From DASVEE01 sp036399695 (GTDB lineage Bacteria > Acidobacteriota > Thermoanaerobaculia > Gp7-AA8): DNA of 34,506 bases. The notes beneath the pieces were generated by a model that saw only the letters and a program-made list of their open reading frames with translations, had not been told where the DNA came from and did no database searches. The position numbers and the translations under genes were made by a program. The stretch lies in assembly GCA_036399695.1 (NCBI GenBank), contig DASWMP010000138.1, forward strand, positions 1 to 34,506, in the 5' to 3' direction. Below are positions 1-8,223 of this stretch, piece after piece (position 1 is the stretch's first letter; each line of letters starts with the position of its first letter).

Positions 1-351
1 CCCTTCCTCGCGGAGGTACTGCTCGAACTTCGCGGCCTCGAGCGACACCTCGCTCGGCGCGCCGCGGTAGGCGACGATCACGACGCCCGGCTCGCGCACG
101 TCGAGCTCCCCTGCCGGATCACTCCCGTGCTTCCCGCGCAGCGGCGTCTCCGTCGCCCCCTGACGGGCCACGAAGCGCAGCACCTTCCGATCGTTGCGCG
201 GGATCGGGTCACCGGCGAAGTGCTCGCCGACGCGCAGGCGCATCGCCACCGTCGACCCGGGCAACGGGCGGAACGTCGACGGCTCCAGCCAGAAATCGTG
301 CGCGAAGAGCGACGGCGCAACCAGCAGCGACAACAAAAATAGTTTTCGCAA
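1..351 (-). CDS. DUF4198 domain-containing secreted protein (3' end beyond window)
   Basis: Reading leftward from a TTG codon at 351 gives 117 codons open to the window edge, so the C-terminus is missing. The start is supported by an AGGAG ribosome-binding site seven bases upstream. The N-terminus MRKLFLLSLLVAPSLFA is a classic signal peptide and is followed directly by HDFWLEPS, the signature opening of DUF4198 (CbiK/NikK-like periplasmic) proteins. The family is secreted, often sits near metal-uptake or TonB genes, and its biochemical role is poorly defined. It is the third gene of a minus-strand run after the DUF4331 and secreted-unknown genes, separated from the latter by a hairpin. Family assignment rests on the N-terminal motif and overall look. 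Confidence 0.75.
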   Translation of the reverse strand, partial: MRKLFLLSLLVAPSLFAHDFWLEPSTFRPLPGSTVAMRLRVGEHFAGDPIPRNDRKVLRFVARQGATETPLRGKHGSDPAGELDVREPGVVIVAYRGAPSEVSLEAAKFEQYLREEG

Positions 352-371
352 GACAGGCTCCTGTGCAAACA

Positions 372-404
372 GCCCTTCTCCCCGCGTGCCGCGGAGAGAA
401 GGGC
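372..404 (-). terminator. hairpin between secreted-protein gene and DUF4198 gene
   Basis: Two 15-base arms (372-386 and 390-404) pair with one mismatch around a three-base loop. It lies just after the stop of the 424-1305 gene in its transcription direction. Only a weak T-run (TGTTTG) follows, so it may be a leaky terminator or attenuator that lowers expression of the next gene. Confidence 0.5.
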
Positions 405-423
405 CTGAAGTGATGAATGCTGA

Positions 424-1305
424 TTACCGGCGACGGACGCTCTCGAAGAGCGAGCGGAAGATCGATTCAGGGAAACCGCTCTTGCCCGACGGGCTGACGT
501 TGTCCGGGAACACACCGCTGACGAAGACCGCGTCGGCCGTGCTGTTGTCGATCACCGACGCATACGGCACGACCGCGCCGCTGCCGCTGGTGATGCGGAA
601 CTCGGCGGAGCCGACGTCGAACGTGCGCGTCACGAAGTCGCGGACCGGGAACTGCGTCTGCACGAACGTGCCGGACTCGATCGTGAAGTTGCGCGTGCCG
701 GCGACGGCGCCGCTGCCGTCGCGCACCGTGACCGACATCGTCATCGGCGCGGCCGAGCTGTTGCCGGCGACGAAGCCGAGGTTCGAGCGGAAGCGGGCGC
801 TTTGAATGAGGCCCGGAACGTACGCCACGGCCGTCGACAGCGTCGTCGTGCCGGTCGTGTTCTCGATGAAATCACGGGCCGGCGTGACGGTCTGCCCGAC
901 CGTGTCGCCCGTCGGAGCCATGCTGTACGAGCGGCTCGTCACGGCGAACGGACGGTCGGCGCCGACGATGAAGGCGCCGGTCGTGCTGGTCATGCCGCGG
1001 TGACCGTTCACCACGTCCTTGAGCAGCACGCTGCCGTTCGGCGGAACCGAGACGCTGCCGTTCACCGTCTCGGTCGTCACCGGATAGACGTTGTCGGCGT
1101 TCTCGAAACCGCCTTCAATGAAGACGATCTGCACGTCGAGCGCGGTGGCCTGGAAGTTCTGGATGGCGATGTCGCTCATCCACATCGTGCCGTTCGCGCC
1201 GGGCGTGTGACCGCCGGCCGGGATCACGTAGAGATCGGCGTAGTGGTCGGCGCTGGCCATGACCGGCACCAGGAGAAATGCGAGCGTGAGTAATAGTTTG
1301 CGCAT
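424..1305 (-). CDS. secreted protein of unknown function
   Basis: A 293-residue protein. It starts with a clear signal peptide (MRKLLLTLAFLLVPVMASA, cleavage near residue 19), then a beta-rich, low-cysteine sequence beginning DHYADLYVIPAGGHTPGANG. I recognise this opening as common in secreted proteins of related bacteria, but know no assigned function and see no catalytic motif; an extracellular or periplasmic beta-sandwich is plausible. An AGGAC ribosome-binding site precedes the ATG. It begins 12 bases after the stop of the DUF4331 gene and is probably co-transcribed with it. A hairpin lies directly downstream. Confidence 0.8.
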   Translation of the reverse strand: MRKLLLTLAFLLVPVMASADHYADLYVIPAGGHTPGANGTMWMSDIAIQNFQATALDVQIVFIEGGFENADNVYPVTTETVNGSVSVPPNGSVLLKDVVNGHRGMTSTTGAFIVGADRPFAVTSRSYSMAPTGDTVGQTVTPARDFIENTTGTTTLSTAVAYVPGLIQSARFRSNLGFVAGNSSAAPMTMSVTVRDGSGAVAGTRNFTIESGTFVQTQFPVRDFVTRTFDVGSAEFRITSGSGAVVPYASVIDNSTADAVFVSGVFPDNVSPSGKSGFPESIFRSLFESVRRR

Positions 1306-1317
1306 CGGTGGCCGTCC

Positions 1318-2745
1318 TTACTGGTTCGAGTGCGGGCGGCTTTCGAAGCCCTGGTGCGGCAGCGCGACGTAGGGGAAGGTGCTGAGGAACGGGCGCTCGT
1401 TGGCGTCGACACCGTCGCCGAGCGCATTGTTCGGAGCGCGGTTGAAGCCCGGGACGAGCACGCCCGCGACGACGCGCAGGGCGATGTCGACGACGTCGTC
1501 GCCGAGGCGGCGTCCGTTCGGGTAGCCACCGGCGTCACCGGCGATCGCGCCGAGGCGGTTCGGCTGCGCCGTCACCGGAATCGCGACATTGAGGCGCTGC
1601 ATCTCTGCCGGTACGACGTTGGGCGGCTGATTGACGCCCGGGATGCCGGTGAGGAACACCTGCACGAGGTCATTACGCGGCGCCGGCGGTGCATCGACGT
1701 TGTACAGCGCCTTCATCAGCGTGGCCACTTCCGGATTGAGCACGCGGTTGCGGAACGTCTCGTTGCTCGTGAAGAGCGGCGCGTCGCCGCTCGGCTCGGA
1801 GGCATTGAAGATGTCCTTGAAGGCGAGCGACAGGACCACTTCGTTGACCAGCGGGTGTCCGAGACGGGAGACCTGCTGATTGCCGCTGAGGTTCTGGTTC
1901 GCGCCGGGGCTCAGCACCGTCACGCGCGGACGGCTGGCGGAGGCCCAGACGCCGATGACGGCATTGGCAGCCGTCGGCGCCGCCGGAACGTTGCCGCCGG
2001 CCACGAGCTGCGAGATCGGGATCTGGATGGCGATCGTGTGGACGTTGAAGCCGCGGAGGCCATCGACGCCCGCGGCGGACTGCGCCATCGGCGGGACCTG
2101 GTGAAGCTGCTGGACCGGGCGGAGCGTCAGGAGGTCGACGATGGCGCCGATGTCGACGAAGAACGGATCGTCACGGGGGCCGGCGAAGACGCGGCCGCCG
2201 TTGTTCGGCAGGTTGAAGATCGCGGCATTCGCGAGCGCAGCGTAGTCAGGCGTCGATTTCGGTCCGATGTTGTACGGGGCCACCTGGAAGTTGCCGCCGA
2301 GCGAGCTGGCGTTGCCGCCGCGGCGCGCGCCGGTAATGCGGTTGACCGTGTAGAACTGGCGGACGTTCAGGTTCGCCGAGTCGAGCGTCAGCACCGGGCC
2401 GGTGTTGTAGAGGAACGTGCTGTTCGTGCGCGTCTCCGTCCGGAAGCGGAACTGGTAGGTGATGTCTTCCTTCGCATCGCCGTTGTTGTCGATGTGGATC
2501 TCGTACACACCCGAGTCGCTGAACTTGTAGAAGTTCGGGCCGCTGGACGGCTCCTGCAGCGGGATGTAGTTGGCGATGATCGTGACGGTGTTGGAAGCGT
2601 CGGGGCTGCGGAAGACGTAGACGTCGGTGTTGTCGTGGGTGGGGTCTTCGGTGATGAGCGGTGCCTCGCGGTGCGAAGAGGCGAAAGCGATGCTGCTGAC
2701 GAACATCAGAACGGCGAAGAATGAATACCCGGCTTTTCGGATCAT
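1318..2745 (-). CDS. DUF4331 domain-containing secreted protein
   Basis: 475 residues from the ATG at 2745, preceded by CAGGAGAAAAGC, a good ribosome-binding site. An upstream in-frame ATG at 2799 would add 18 residues without hydrophobic character in front of the signal peptide and is less likely. The signal peptide (MIRKAGYSFFAVLMFVSSIAFA) is followed by SSHREAPLITEDPTHDNTDV, the hallmark N-terminus of DUF4331, and the rest shows the usual repeated pattern (FRSPD, FVDIGAIVDLL, IQIPISQL). The molecular function of DUF4331 is unknown; members are exported and often co-occur with other exported proteins. First gene of the minus-strand cluster. Confidence 0.9.
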   Translation of the reverse strand: MIRKAGYSFFAVLMFVSSIAFASSHREAPLITEDPTHDNTDVYVFRSPDASNTVTIIANYIPLQEPSSGPNFYKFSDSGVYEIHIDNNGDAKEDITYQFRFRTETRTNSTFLYNTGPVLTLDSANLNVRQFYTVNRITGARRGGNASSLGGNFQVAPYNIGPKSTPDYAALANAAIFNLPNNGGRVFAGPRDDPFFVDIGAIVDLLTLRPVQQLHQVPPMAQSAAGVDGLRGFNVHTIAIQIPISQLVAGGNVPAAPTAANAVIGVWASASRPRVTVLSPGANQNLSGNQQVSRLGHPLVNEVVLSLAFKDIFNASEPSGDAPLFTSNETFRNRVLNPEVATLMKALYNVDAPPAPRNDLVQVFLTGIPGVNQPPNVVPAEMQRLNVAIPVTAQPNRLGAIAGDAGGYPNGRRLGDDVVDIALRVVAGVLVPGFNRAPNNALGDGVDANERPFLSTFPYVALPHQGFESRPHSNQ

Positions 2746-2888
2746 GCTTTTCTCCTGGTTTGCGTGCACAGTGCTGTGCTGTGCGCGGGCCGGAGTCACT
2801 GCACGACGATCTCCACCAAGCCGTTCATGTTAGTAGGGTTATGACCGCTCTTGTGTAGGGAATGGCGGCAGTAATTGGATAGGTGCTG

Positions 2889-2927
2889 CACGCCGGAGGC
2901 CCTGATCTACGACACGCCTCCGGCGTG
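2889..2927. repeat. REP-like palindrome with CACGCCGGAGGC arms
   Basis: Two 12-base arms (2889-2900 CACGCCGGAGGC and 2916-2927 GCCTCCGGCGTG) are perfectly complementary around a 15-base spacer. The core GACACGCCTCCGGCGTG recurs at 34345-34361, so this is a dispersed element. It lies in the upstream region of the monooxygenase gene, which argues that the more distal in-frame ATG at 2875 is not the real start of that gene. Confidence 0.7.
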
Positions 2928-2961
2928 TTGGGTGAGTCGCTTCAGTGCGAGAATCGCCCGC

Positions 2962-4416
2962 GTGACAGAGACCCGCATCCTGATCGTGGGGAGCGGCTTC
3001 GGGGGGCTTGGGGCTGCGCTCCGGCTGAAGCAGCGCGGCATCCACGACTTTCTCCTGCTCGAACGCGCCGCGGACCTCGGCGGCACCTGGCGTGACAACA
3101 CCTATCCGGGCTGCGCCTGCGACGTCGAGTCGCACCTCTACTCCTTCTCCTTCGCGCAGAACCCCGACTGGTCGCAGTGGTACTCGGGGCAGCCGGAGAT
3201 CCGGGCCTACCTGCAGCGCTGCGCGCGCGACGGCGGCGCGATGCCGCACATCCGCTTCGAGCACGACGTGCAGGGCGCGCGCTGGGACGACAGCACCCGC
3301 CGCTGGCGCGTCGAGACCTCCAACGGCACGTTCGTCGCGCAGTTCCTGGTCCTCGCCACCGGTCCGCTCAGCGAACCTGTGCTGCCGGTGCTCCCCGGCC
3401 TCGCACGTTTCGAAGGCAAGACCTTCCACTCCGCCCGCTGGGATCACACATACGACCTCACCGGCAAACAGGTCGCCGTCATCGGCACCGGCGCGTCGGC
3501 CATCCAGTTCGTCCCCGAGATTCAGCCGCGCGTCGCGAAGCTGCACCTCTTCCAGCGCACCCCTCCCTGGGTCATCCCCCGCCTCGGGCACACGATTCCG
3601 CGCTGGCAGCGGACGCTCTTCCGCCGCGTGCCACCGCTCCAGCGGTTCGCACGCTTCTGCATCTATCTCTATCGCGAGCTGTCGCTCCCGCTCTTCCGCC
3701 ATCCCGCGGCCATGCGCCTCGCGCAGGCAATCGCCCGCCGCCACATCCGCAAGGCCATCGCCGATCCTGTGCTGCGGCGCAAACTGACGCCCGACTACAC
3801 GATCGGTTGCAAACGGATCCTGCTCTCGAACGACTACTACCCGGCGCTCGCGCAAACGAACGTCGAAGTCGTCACGAGCGGCATTGCCGAAGTACGAGCC
3901 CGCTCGATCGTCGACGGTGACGGCGTGGAGCGCCTTGTCGACGCCCTCATCTTCGGCACCGGCTTCCGACCCACCGAGCCGCCGCTCGCCACCGCCATCA
4001 TCAGTCGTGACGGGCGCACGCTCGCCGAGCTCTGGACCGGCAGCCCGAAAGCGCATCTCGGCACGACCGTCGCCGGGATGCCGAACTTCTTCATCCTTCT
4101 CGGGCCGAACACCGGCCTCGGCCACACGTCGGTCGTCTTCATGACCGAGGGGCAGATCGAACATCTCCTCTCGGCGATCGCGTACATGCACGAGAATCGC
4201 ATCGACGTCATCGAGCCGCGGGCGGAAGCACAACAGCAGTACGTCGAGGCCGTCGACCGGCGCATGCGCGGCACGGTCTGGGTGGCGGGCGGCTGCGCGA
4301 GCTGGTATCTCGACCGGACGGGGCGCAACTCCACGCTCTGGCCCGATTTCACCTGGCGCTTCCGCAAACGCGTCGATCGCTTCAAGGCCGAGGAGTACGT
4401 GACCACGCATGCTTAA
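2962..4416 (+). CDS. flavin-containing Baeyer-Villiger-type monooxygenase
   Basis: 484 residues from a GTG at 2962. An in-frame ATG at 2875 would add 29 residues that read through a REP palindrome, so GTG is preferred. Residues 10-15 (GSGFGG) form the FAD-binding Rossmann loop, and a second dinucleotide motif (GTGASA, NADPH) follows in the middle. Residues 150-161 (FEGKTFHSARWD) match the type I Baeyer-Villiger fingerprint FxGxxxHxxxW(P/D) exactly. Such enzymes insert one oxygen next to a carbonyl using NADPH and O2, making an ester or lactone. The stop overlaps the next gene, an esterase, by eight bases, consistent with oxidation followed by ester cleavage. Substrate is not predictable; the nearest operon analogy is mycobacterial mymA. 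Confidence 0.92.
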   Translation: MTETRILIVGSGFGGLGAALRLKQRGIHDFLLLERAADLGGTWRDNTYPGCACDVESHLYSFSFAQNPDWSQWYSGQPEIRAYLQRCARDGGAMPHIRFEHDVQGARWDDSTRRWRVETSNGTFVAQFLVLATGPLSEPVLPVLPGLARFEGKTFHSARWDHTYDLTGKQVAVIGTGASAIQFVPEIQPRVAKLHLFQRTPPWVIPRLGHTIPRWQRTLFRRVPPLQRFARFCIYLYRELSLPLFRHPAAMRLAQAIARRHIRKAIADPVLRRKLTPDYTIGCKRILLSNDYYPALAQTNVEVVTSGIAEVRARSIVDGDGVERLVDALIFGTGFRPTEPPLATAIISRDGRTLAELWTGSPKAHLGTTVAGMPNFFILLGPNTGLGHTSVVFMTEGQIEHLLSAIAYMHENRIDVIEPRAEAQQQYVEAVDRRMRGTVWVAGGCASWYLDRTGRNSTLWPDFTWRFRKRVDRFKAEEYVTTHA

Positions 4417-5437
4417 GGACAGGCTGAGGTACTACGCGGCGCGAATGGTGATGCGCCTGCCGGACGGGGTGAAGATCCGCATGTCGGGCGAGCCGCCGAT
4501 CGTCATCGACGGGCAGCAGCTCGATCCGCAGGTGCAGTTGCTGCGCTCGGTGCGCCGGAAACTCGGCAGCGAAGGGCTCGTCGAGCCGACTGTCGAAGCC
4601 GGACGCGCGCGCTACCGCCGGGACATCGCGAACTTTCGCGGTCCGGTGACGAAGGTCGCGTCGGTGCGCGACTTCAGCATCGGCGCGCTGCGCGTGCGGC
4701 ACTACGTGCCATTCGAGGCGAACGCGCCGCTGACCGTCTACCTGCACGGCGGCGGCTTCGTCCTCGGCGATCTCGACACGCACGACGAGCCGTGCCGCAT
4801 CCTCTGCCGCGAAGGGGGGACGCACGTCCTGGCCGTCGATTACCGCCTGGCGCCGGAGCATCCCTTCCCCGCCGCGCTGGACGACACGCAGCAGGTGCTG
4901 CTCTGGGCCCAGGCGAATGCCGCCTCGCTCGGCGCGGACGTGAAGCGCGTGGCCATCGGCGGCGACAGCGCCGGCGCGAACCTCAGCACCGTCGCGTCGC
5001 GGCTCGCCGCACGCGAAGGACACGCCCCGTTCGCGCAGCTCCTCATCTATCCGCCGACCGACGGCATCACGTCGCGTCGCTCGCACGACCTCTTCGGCAA
5101 GAACTTCTTCCTTTCGAACCGAGATCGCGACGCGTTCGAGCTGCACTACATCGGCGAGACCGAGCACGAGCCGCATCCGCTCGTCTCGCCGCTCTACGCG
5201 AAGGACCTGCACGAGCTGCCGCCGGCCCTCATCGTCCTGGCCGGTTTCGACATCCTCCGGGACGAAGGCCTCGCGTACGCCGAAGCGCTGCAGAACGCCG
5301 GCACGCCGGTGCGCCTGCAGTCGTACCCGAGCCTCGGCCACGGTTTCATCCACATGACCGGCGTGGCGCCGGCCGCGCGTCGCGCGATGGTGGCGGTTGC
5401 GCGAGAATGGCGCGAAATCTCGAGGAACAGGCAATGA
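4409..5437 (+). CDS. alpha/beta hydrolase, hormone-sensitive-lipase family esterase
   Basis: 342 residues. The oxyanion-hole motif HGGGF starts at residue 113. The nucleophile elbow GDSAGAN places the catalytic serine at 187. The likely Asp is residue 281 (FDILRDEG) and His 311 (GHGF), a complete HSL-family triad. The protein should be a cytoplasmic carboxylesterase. It overlaps the monooxygenase gene by 8 bp and the following SDR gene by 4 bp (ATGA), so the three are translationally coupled. It is positionally equivalent to LipR of the mymA operon and could hydrolyse the ester or lactone made by the monooxygenase; that step is inference. Confidence 0.92.
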   Translation: MLKDRLRYYAARMVMRLPDGVKIRMSGEPPIVIDGQQLDPQVQLLRSVRRKLGSEGLVEPTVEAGRARYRRDIANFRGPVTKVASVRDFSIGALRVRHYVPFEANAPLTVYLHGGGFVLGDLDTHDEPCRILCREGGTHVLAVDYRLAPEHPFPAALDDTQQVLLWAQANAASLGADVKRVAIGGDSAGANLSTVASRLAAREGHAPFAQLLIYPPTDGITSRRSHDLFGKNFFLSNRDRDAFELHYIGETEHEPHPLVSPLYAKDLHELPPALIVLAGFDILRDEGLAYAEALQNAGTPVRLQSYPSLGHGFIHMTGVAPAARRAMVAVAREWREISRNRQ

Positions 5438-6345
5438 ACCTTTCGGGCAAGACAGCTTTCATCACCGGGGCGGCGCGCGGGATCGGCGCCGAAGTGGCGC
5501 GCCTGCTCGCCTCCCGCGGCGTGCGCGTGGCGCTGGCCGGTCTCGAGCCGGAGCTGCTCGCCGCCGTGGCGAACGAGCTCGGTCCGGCGCACGTCTGGAG
5601 CGAGTGCGACGTGACGGACGATGCGTCGCTCGCCTTCGCGGTCGCGAAAGCGGTGGATGCCCTCGGCGGGATCGACATCGTCGTCGCCAACGCCGGCATT
5701 GCGGCGCACGGCACCATTGCCGTGACGCCGATGGCGGCCATGCGCCGCGTCGTCGACGTGAACCTGACGGGCGTGATCGGTACCGTCAGCGCGACGCTCC
5801 CGCATGTGGTGGCGCGGCGCGGCTATTACCTCCTCGTCTCCTCCGCGGCGTCGCTCGCGGCGACACCCGGGTTCGCCGTCTATTCGGCGACGAAGAGCGG
5901 CGTCGAGCAGTTCGGCAACGGGCTCCGCCTCGAGCTCGCGCACCAGGGCGTCGACGTCGGCACCGCCCATCCGTGCTGGATCGACACCGACATGGTCCGC
6001 GACGCCCGCAACGAGCTGGCGAGCTTCCGCATCCTGCTCCGCAGCCTGCCCGGCCCGTTCGGTACCGTCACATCCGTGGAGGCCTGCGCCCTCGGCCTCG
6101 TCGAAGGCATCGAACGCCGCAAGCGCAAAGTCTTCGTCCCGAAGAGCCTGGCCCCCTTCGCCGCCCTCCGCCAGCTCATCATGAGCCCCCTCGGCGAGAT
6201 CTTCCTTCGCCGCAACGCGAAGAAGGTGGTGCCGAAGCTCGAAGCGGAGGTGCGCGCGATGGGCCGCGTCTTCGGCGAGCATAGTGTTGAGAGGGATCGG
6301 GGCCCTGGGCCCGGGGCCCGGTTGGGTGCCGGGCCCAAGGTTTAG
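5434..6345 (+). CDS. short-chain dehydrogenase/reductase (SDR)
   Basis: 303 residues from the ATG at 5434, with GAGGAACAG as ribosome-binding site and an ATGA overlap with the esterase stop. The cofactor motif TGAARGIG is at residues 11-18, NAG at 86-88, Asn110, Ser137, Tyr150 and Lys154 complete the classical SDR tetrad. It is longer than the usual 250 residues and carries a C-terminal extension. The last roughly 20 residues (VERDRGPGPGARLGAGPKV) are low-complexity and encoded by GC-rich sequence resembling intergenic repeats elsewhere in the window, so the original stop was probably lost. Likely reduces or oxidises an alcohol/ketone in the same pathway as the two upstream genes. Confidence 0.92.
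   Translation: MNLSGKTAFITGAARGIGAEVARLLASRGVRVALAGLEPELLAAVANELGPAHVWSECDVTDDASLAFAVAKAVDALGGIDIVVANAGIAAHGTIAVTPMAAMRRVVDVNLTGVIGTVSATLPHVVARRGYYLLVSSAASLAATPGFAVYSATKSGVEQFGNGLRLELAHQGVDVGTAHPCWIDTDMVRDARNELASFRILLRSLPGPFGTVTSVEACALGLVEGIERRKRKVFVPKSLAPFAALRQLIMSPLGEIFLRRNAKKVVPKLEAEVRAMGRVFGEHSVERDRGPGPGARLGAGPKV
6300..6345. repeat. GGGCCC-rich low-complexity segment inside the SDR 3' end
   Basis: A run of GGGCC/CCGGG blocks of the same flavour as the GC-rich strings at 6525-6565, 21063-21110 and 21841-21872. Here it is translated as the Gly/Pro/Ala-rich tail of the SDR. Confidence 0.45.
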
Positions 6346-6413
6346 GGGGCTCGACGGCTTCGACGCCTCCCGTGGAGGGGAAGGTGCGGTGCGCTCGCGA
6401 TAACGGAGAAAAC

Positions 6414-6512
6414 CGATGGGACCTATGTGACAGATGGGACCTATGTGACCTATGGCTGCGCTCAGCGAAGCCATTCGTCCCACAGGTCCCATCTGTCCTA
6501 TTGGTCCCATCG
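6414..6512. repeat. long palindrome built from 9-bp GATGGGACC-type units
   Basis: Left arm 6414-6449 and right arm 6477-6512, each 36 bases, pair with few mismatches around a 27-base loop. Each arm is itself three or four degenerate direct repeats of a 9-mer (consensus near YATGGGACC). Related copies lie at 13925-14048 and, as one arm only, at 30818-30860. The rest of the 236-base gap shows no gene; it could act as a strong bidirectional hairpin terminator between the SDR and antiporter genes. Confidence 0.8.
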
Positions 6513-6581
6513 TTCCCCCGAACCCGCCCCCCGACCCCCAACCGGGCCCCGAGCCCCGAGCCCTGATACCCTGCCTCACCC

Positions 6582-8189
6582 ATGCACGTCTTCGAAATCG
6601 TCATCGCGCTGCTTCTCGGCGGGGCGGGTCTGGCGGCGCTGGCGCGACGGATCCAGACTCCTTATCCGGCGCTCGTCGCGCTGGCCGGTGCGGGGCTCGC
6701 GCTGGTGCCGGGCATCCCGACGCTGGTGCTCGATCCGGAGCTGGCCCTGGCGTTGTTCGTCGCGCCGGTGCTGCTCGATGCGGCGTTCGATGCTTCGCCG
6801 CGCGACCTGCGCGCGAACTGGCGCACCGTGGCCGGGCTCGCACTCGGCGCGGTCATCATCACGGTCGTCGCCGTGGCCGTCGTGGCCAAGACGCTCGTCC
6901 CCGCCCTGCCGTGGGCCGCGGCCATCGCGCTCGGCGCCATCGTCGCGCCGCCTGACGCCGCAGCCGCGACGGCGGTGCTCAGGCAGCTCAAGCCTCCGCG
7001 TCGCCTGCTCGTCATCCTCGAAGGCGAGAGCCTCTTCAATGACGCCAGCGCGCTGCTCATCTACCGCCTGGCTGTGGGCGCGATGCTGGCCGGGTCACTC
7101 TCCGGCTGGAGCGTGCTGCCGACACTCCTCGTCGTCACGGCCGGCAGCCTCGTGCTCGGCGTCGTCCTCGCCCGCATCACCGCCTTCTATACGGCGCGCA
7201 TCGCCGACGTCGCCACCGCCGTCATCGTGCAGTTCTGCGGCACGTTCGCGGTCTGGCTGATCGCCGAGCGGCTGCACCTCTCCGGCATCCTGACGATGGT
7301 GGTCTTCGCGATGACGGTCTCGCGGGGCGCGTCGGAGTACATCGGAGCGCGCATCCGTATCCCGTCGTACGCCGTGTGGGAAGTCGCGGTGTTCGTGCTG
7401 AACATCCTGGCGTTCATCCTCGTCGGTTTCCAGCTCAAGCTGATCACCGGCCGCCTCACGCGCGAAACATGGATCGAGTACGGCTGGGTCGCGGCGGCAG
7501 TCTGCCTGGCGACGATCCTGGCGCGCATCCTCTGGGTCACAGGTGCGGCGGGCTTCAGCCGCTGGTGGTGCCGTCCACGCCCGGGCGGCGAGCCTGGGCC
7601 GAAGGACGCGGTGGCGCTGTCGCCGAAGGCTGCCACGGTGGTCGGCTGGTGCGGGATGCGCGGGACGGTGACGCTCGCCGCCGCCCTCGCCCTGCCCACG
7701 GCCTTCCCACACCGCGACCTGATTCTCTTCACCTCATTCGCGGTGGTCCTCGGCACTCTGGTCGTGCAAGGGATGACGCTCCGCCCTCTGATGAACCGCC
7801 TGCAGCTCCGCGATGACGGCGAAGTGGAACGCGAGGTGCGCCTCGCCCGCGTCGAGATCCTCCGCGCCGCCCTCTCCGCCTGCGACGCCGGCGCCGGCGC
7901 CGATACGGCCGCCCTGGTGCGCCGCCGCTACGAGCTGATGCTCCGCCGCGCCGAAGCGGAGCAGGATCACGACGGGAACCCGGGCGCCGAACAGGAGCTG
8001 TACGAAGAGCTGGCCACCGACGCCGCAGCCGTCCGCGCGGCCGTCACGGCCGAACGCCAGCGCCTCGCAGATCTCCGCGCCAACGACACGATCGGCGACG
8101 CCGCTTTCCAGGTCGTCGAACAGGAGCTCGACTGGGAAGAGCTCGACCTCCAGCAACTCCTGCGCACCGACACCGTCGCGGCCGGATGA
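6582..8189 (+). CDS. CPA1-family monovalent cation/proton antiporter (NhaP-like)
   Basis: 535 residues. The first about 390 are a run of roughly 12 hydrophobic segments starting MHVFEIVIALLLGGAGLAAL. Conserved membrane acidic residues are visible: Asp125 in APPDAAAA and Asp154 in GESLFNDAS, the ND-type ion-binding signature of CPA1 Na+/H+ exchangers. A hydrophilic, charged C-terminal domain of about 130 residues (REVRLARVEILRAAL onward) resembles the cytoplasmic helical tail of bacterial NhaP/YjcE-type proteins. It would exchange Na+ or K+ for protons at the inner membrane. No obvious ribosome-binding site precedes the ATG. It follows a repeat-filled gap and is probably transcribed separately from the SDR operon. 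Confidence 0.9.
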   Translation: MHVFEIVIALLLGGAGLAALARRIQTPYPALVALAGAGLALVPGIPTLVLDPELALALFVAPVLLDAAFDASPRDLRANWRTVAGLALGAVIITVVAVAVVAKTLVPALPWAAAIALGAIVAPPDAAAATAVLRQLKPPRRLLVILEGESLFNDASALLIYRLAVGAMLAGSLSGWSVLPTLLVVTAGSLVLGVVLARITAFYTARIADVATAVIVQFCGTFAVWLIAERLHLSGILTMVVFAMTVSRGASEYIGARIRIPSYAVWEVAVFVLNILAFILVGFQLKLITGRLTRETWIEYGWVAAAVCLATILARILWVTGAAGFSRWWCRPRPGGEPGPKDAVALSPKAATVVGWCGMRGTVTLAAALALPTAFPHRDLILFTSFAVVLGTLVVQGMTLRPLMNRLQLRDDGEVEREVRLARVEILRAALSACDAGAGADTAALVRRRYELMLRRAEAEQDHDGNPGAEQELYEELATDAAAVRAAVTAERQRLADLRANDTIGDAAFQVVEQELDWEELDLQQLLRTDTVAAG

Positions 8190-8223
8190 GACGACCGGAG
8201 GCCTCTCGTCATACGATACGGGC

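Noticed and set aside
1330..2724. 464-codon plus-strand ORF opposite DUF4331
   Set aside because: Low-complexity Arg/Val/Glu/Asp sequence, mirror of the real minus-strand gene with signal peptide and DUF4331 motif.
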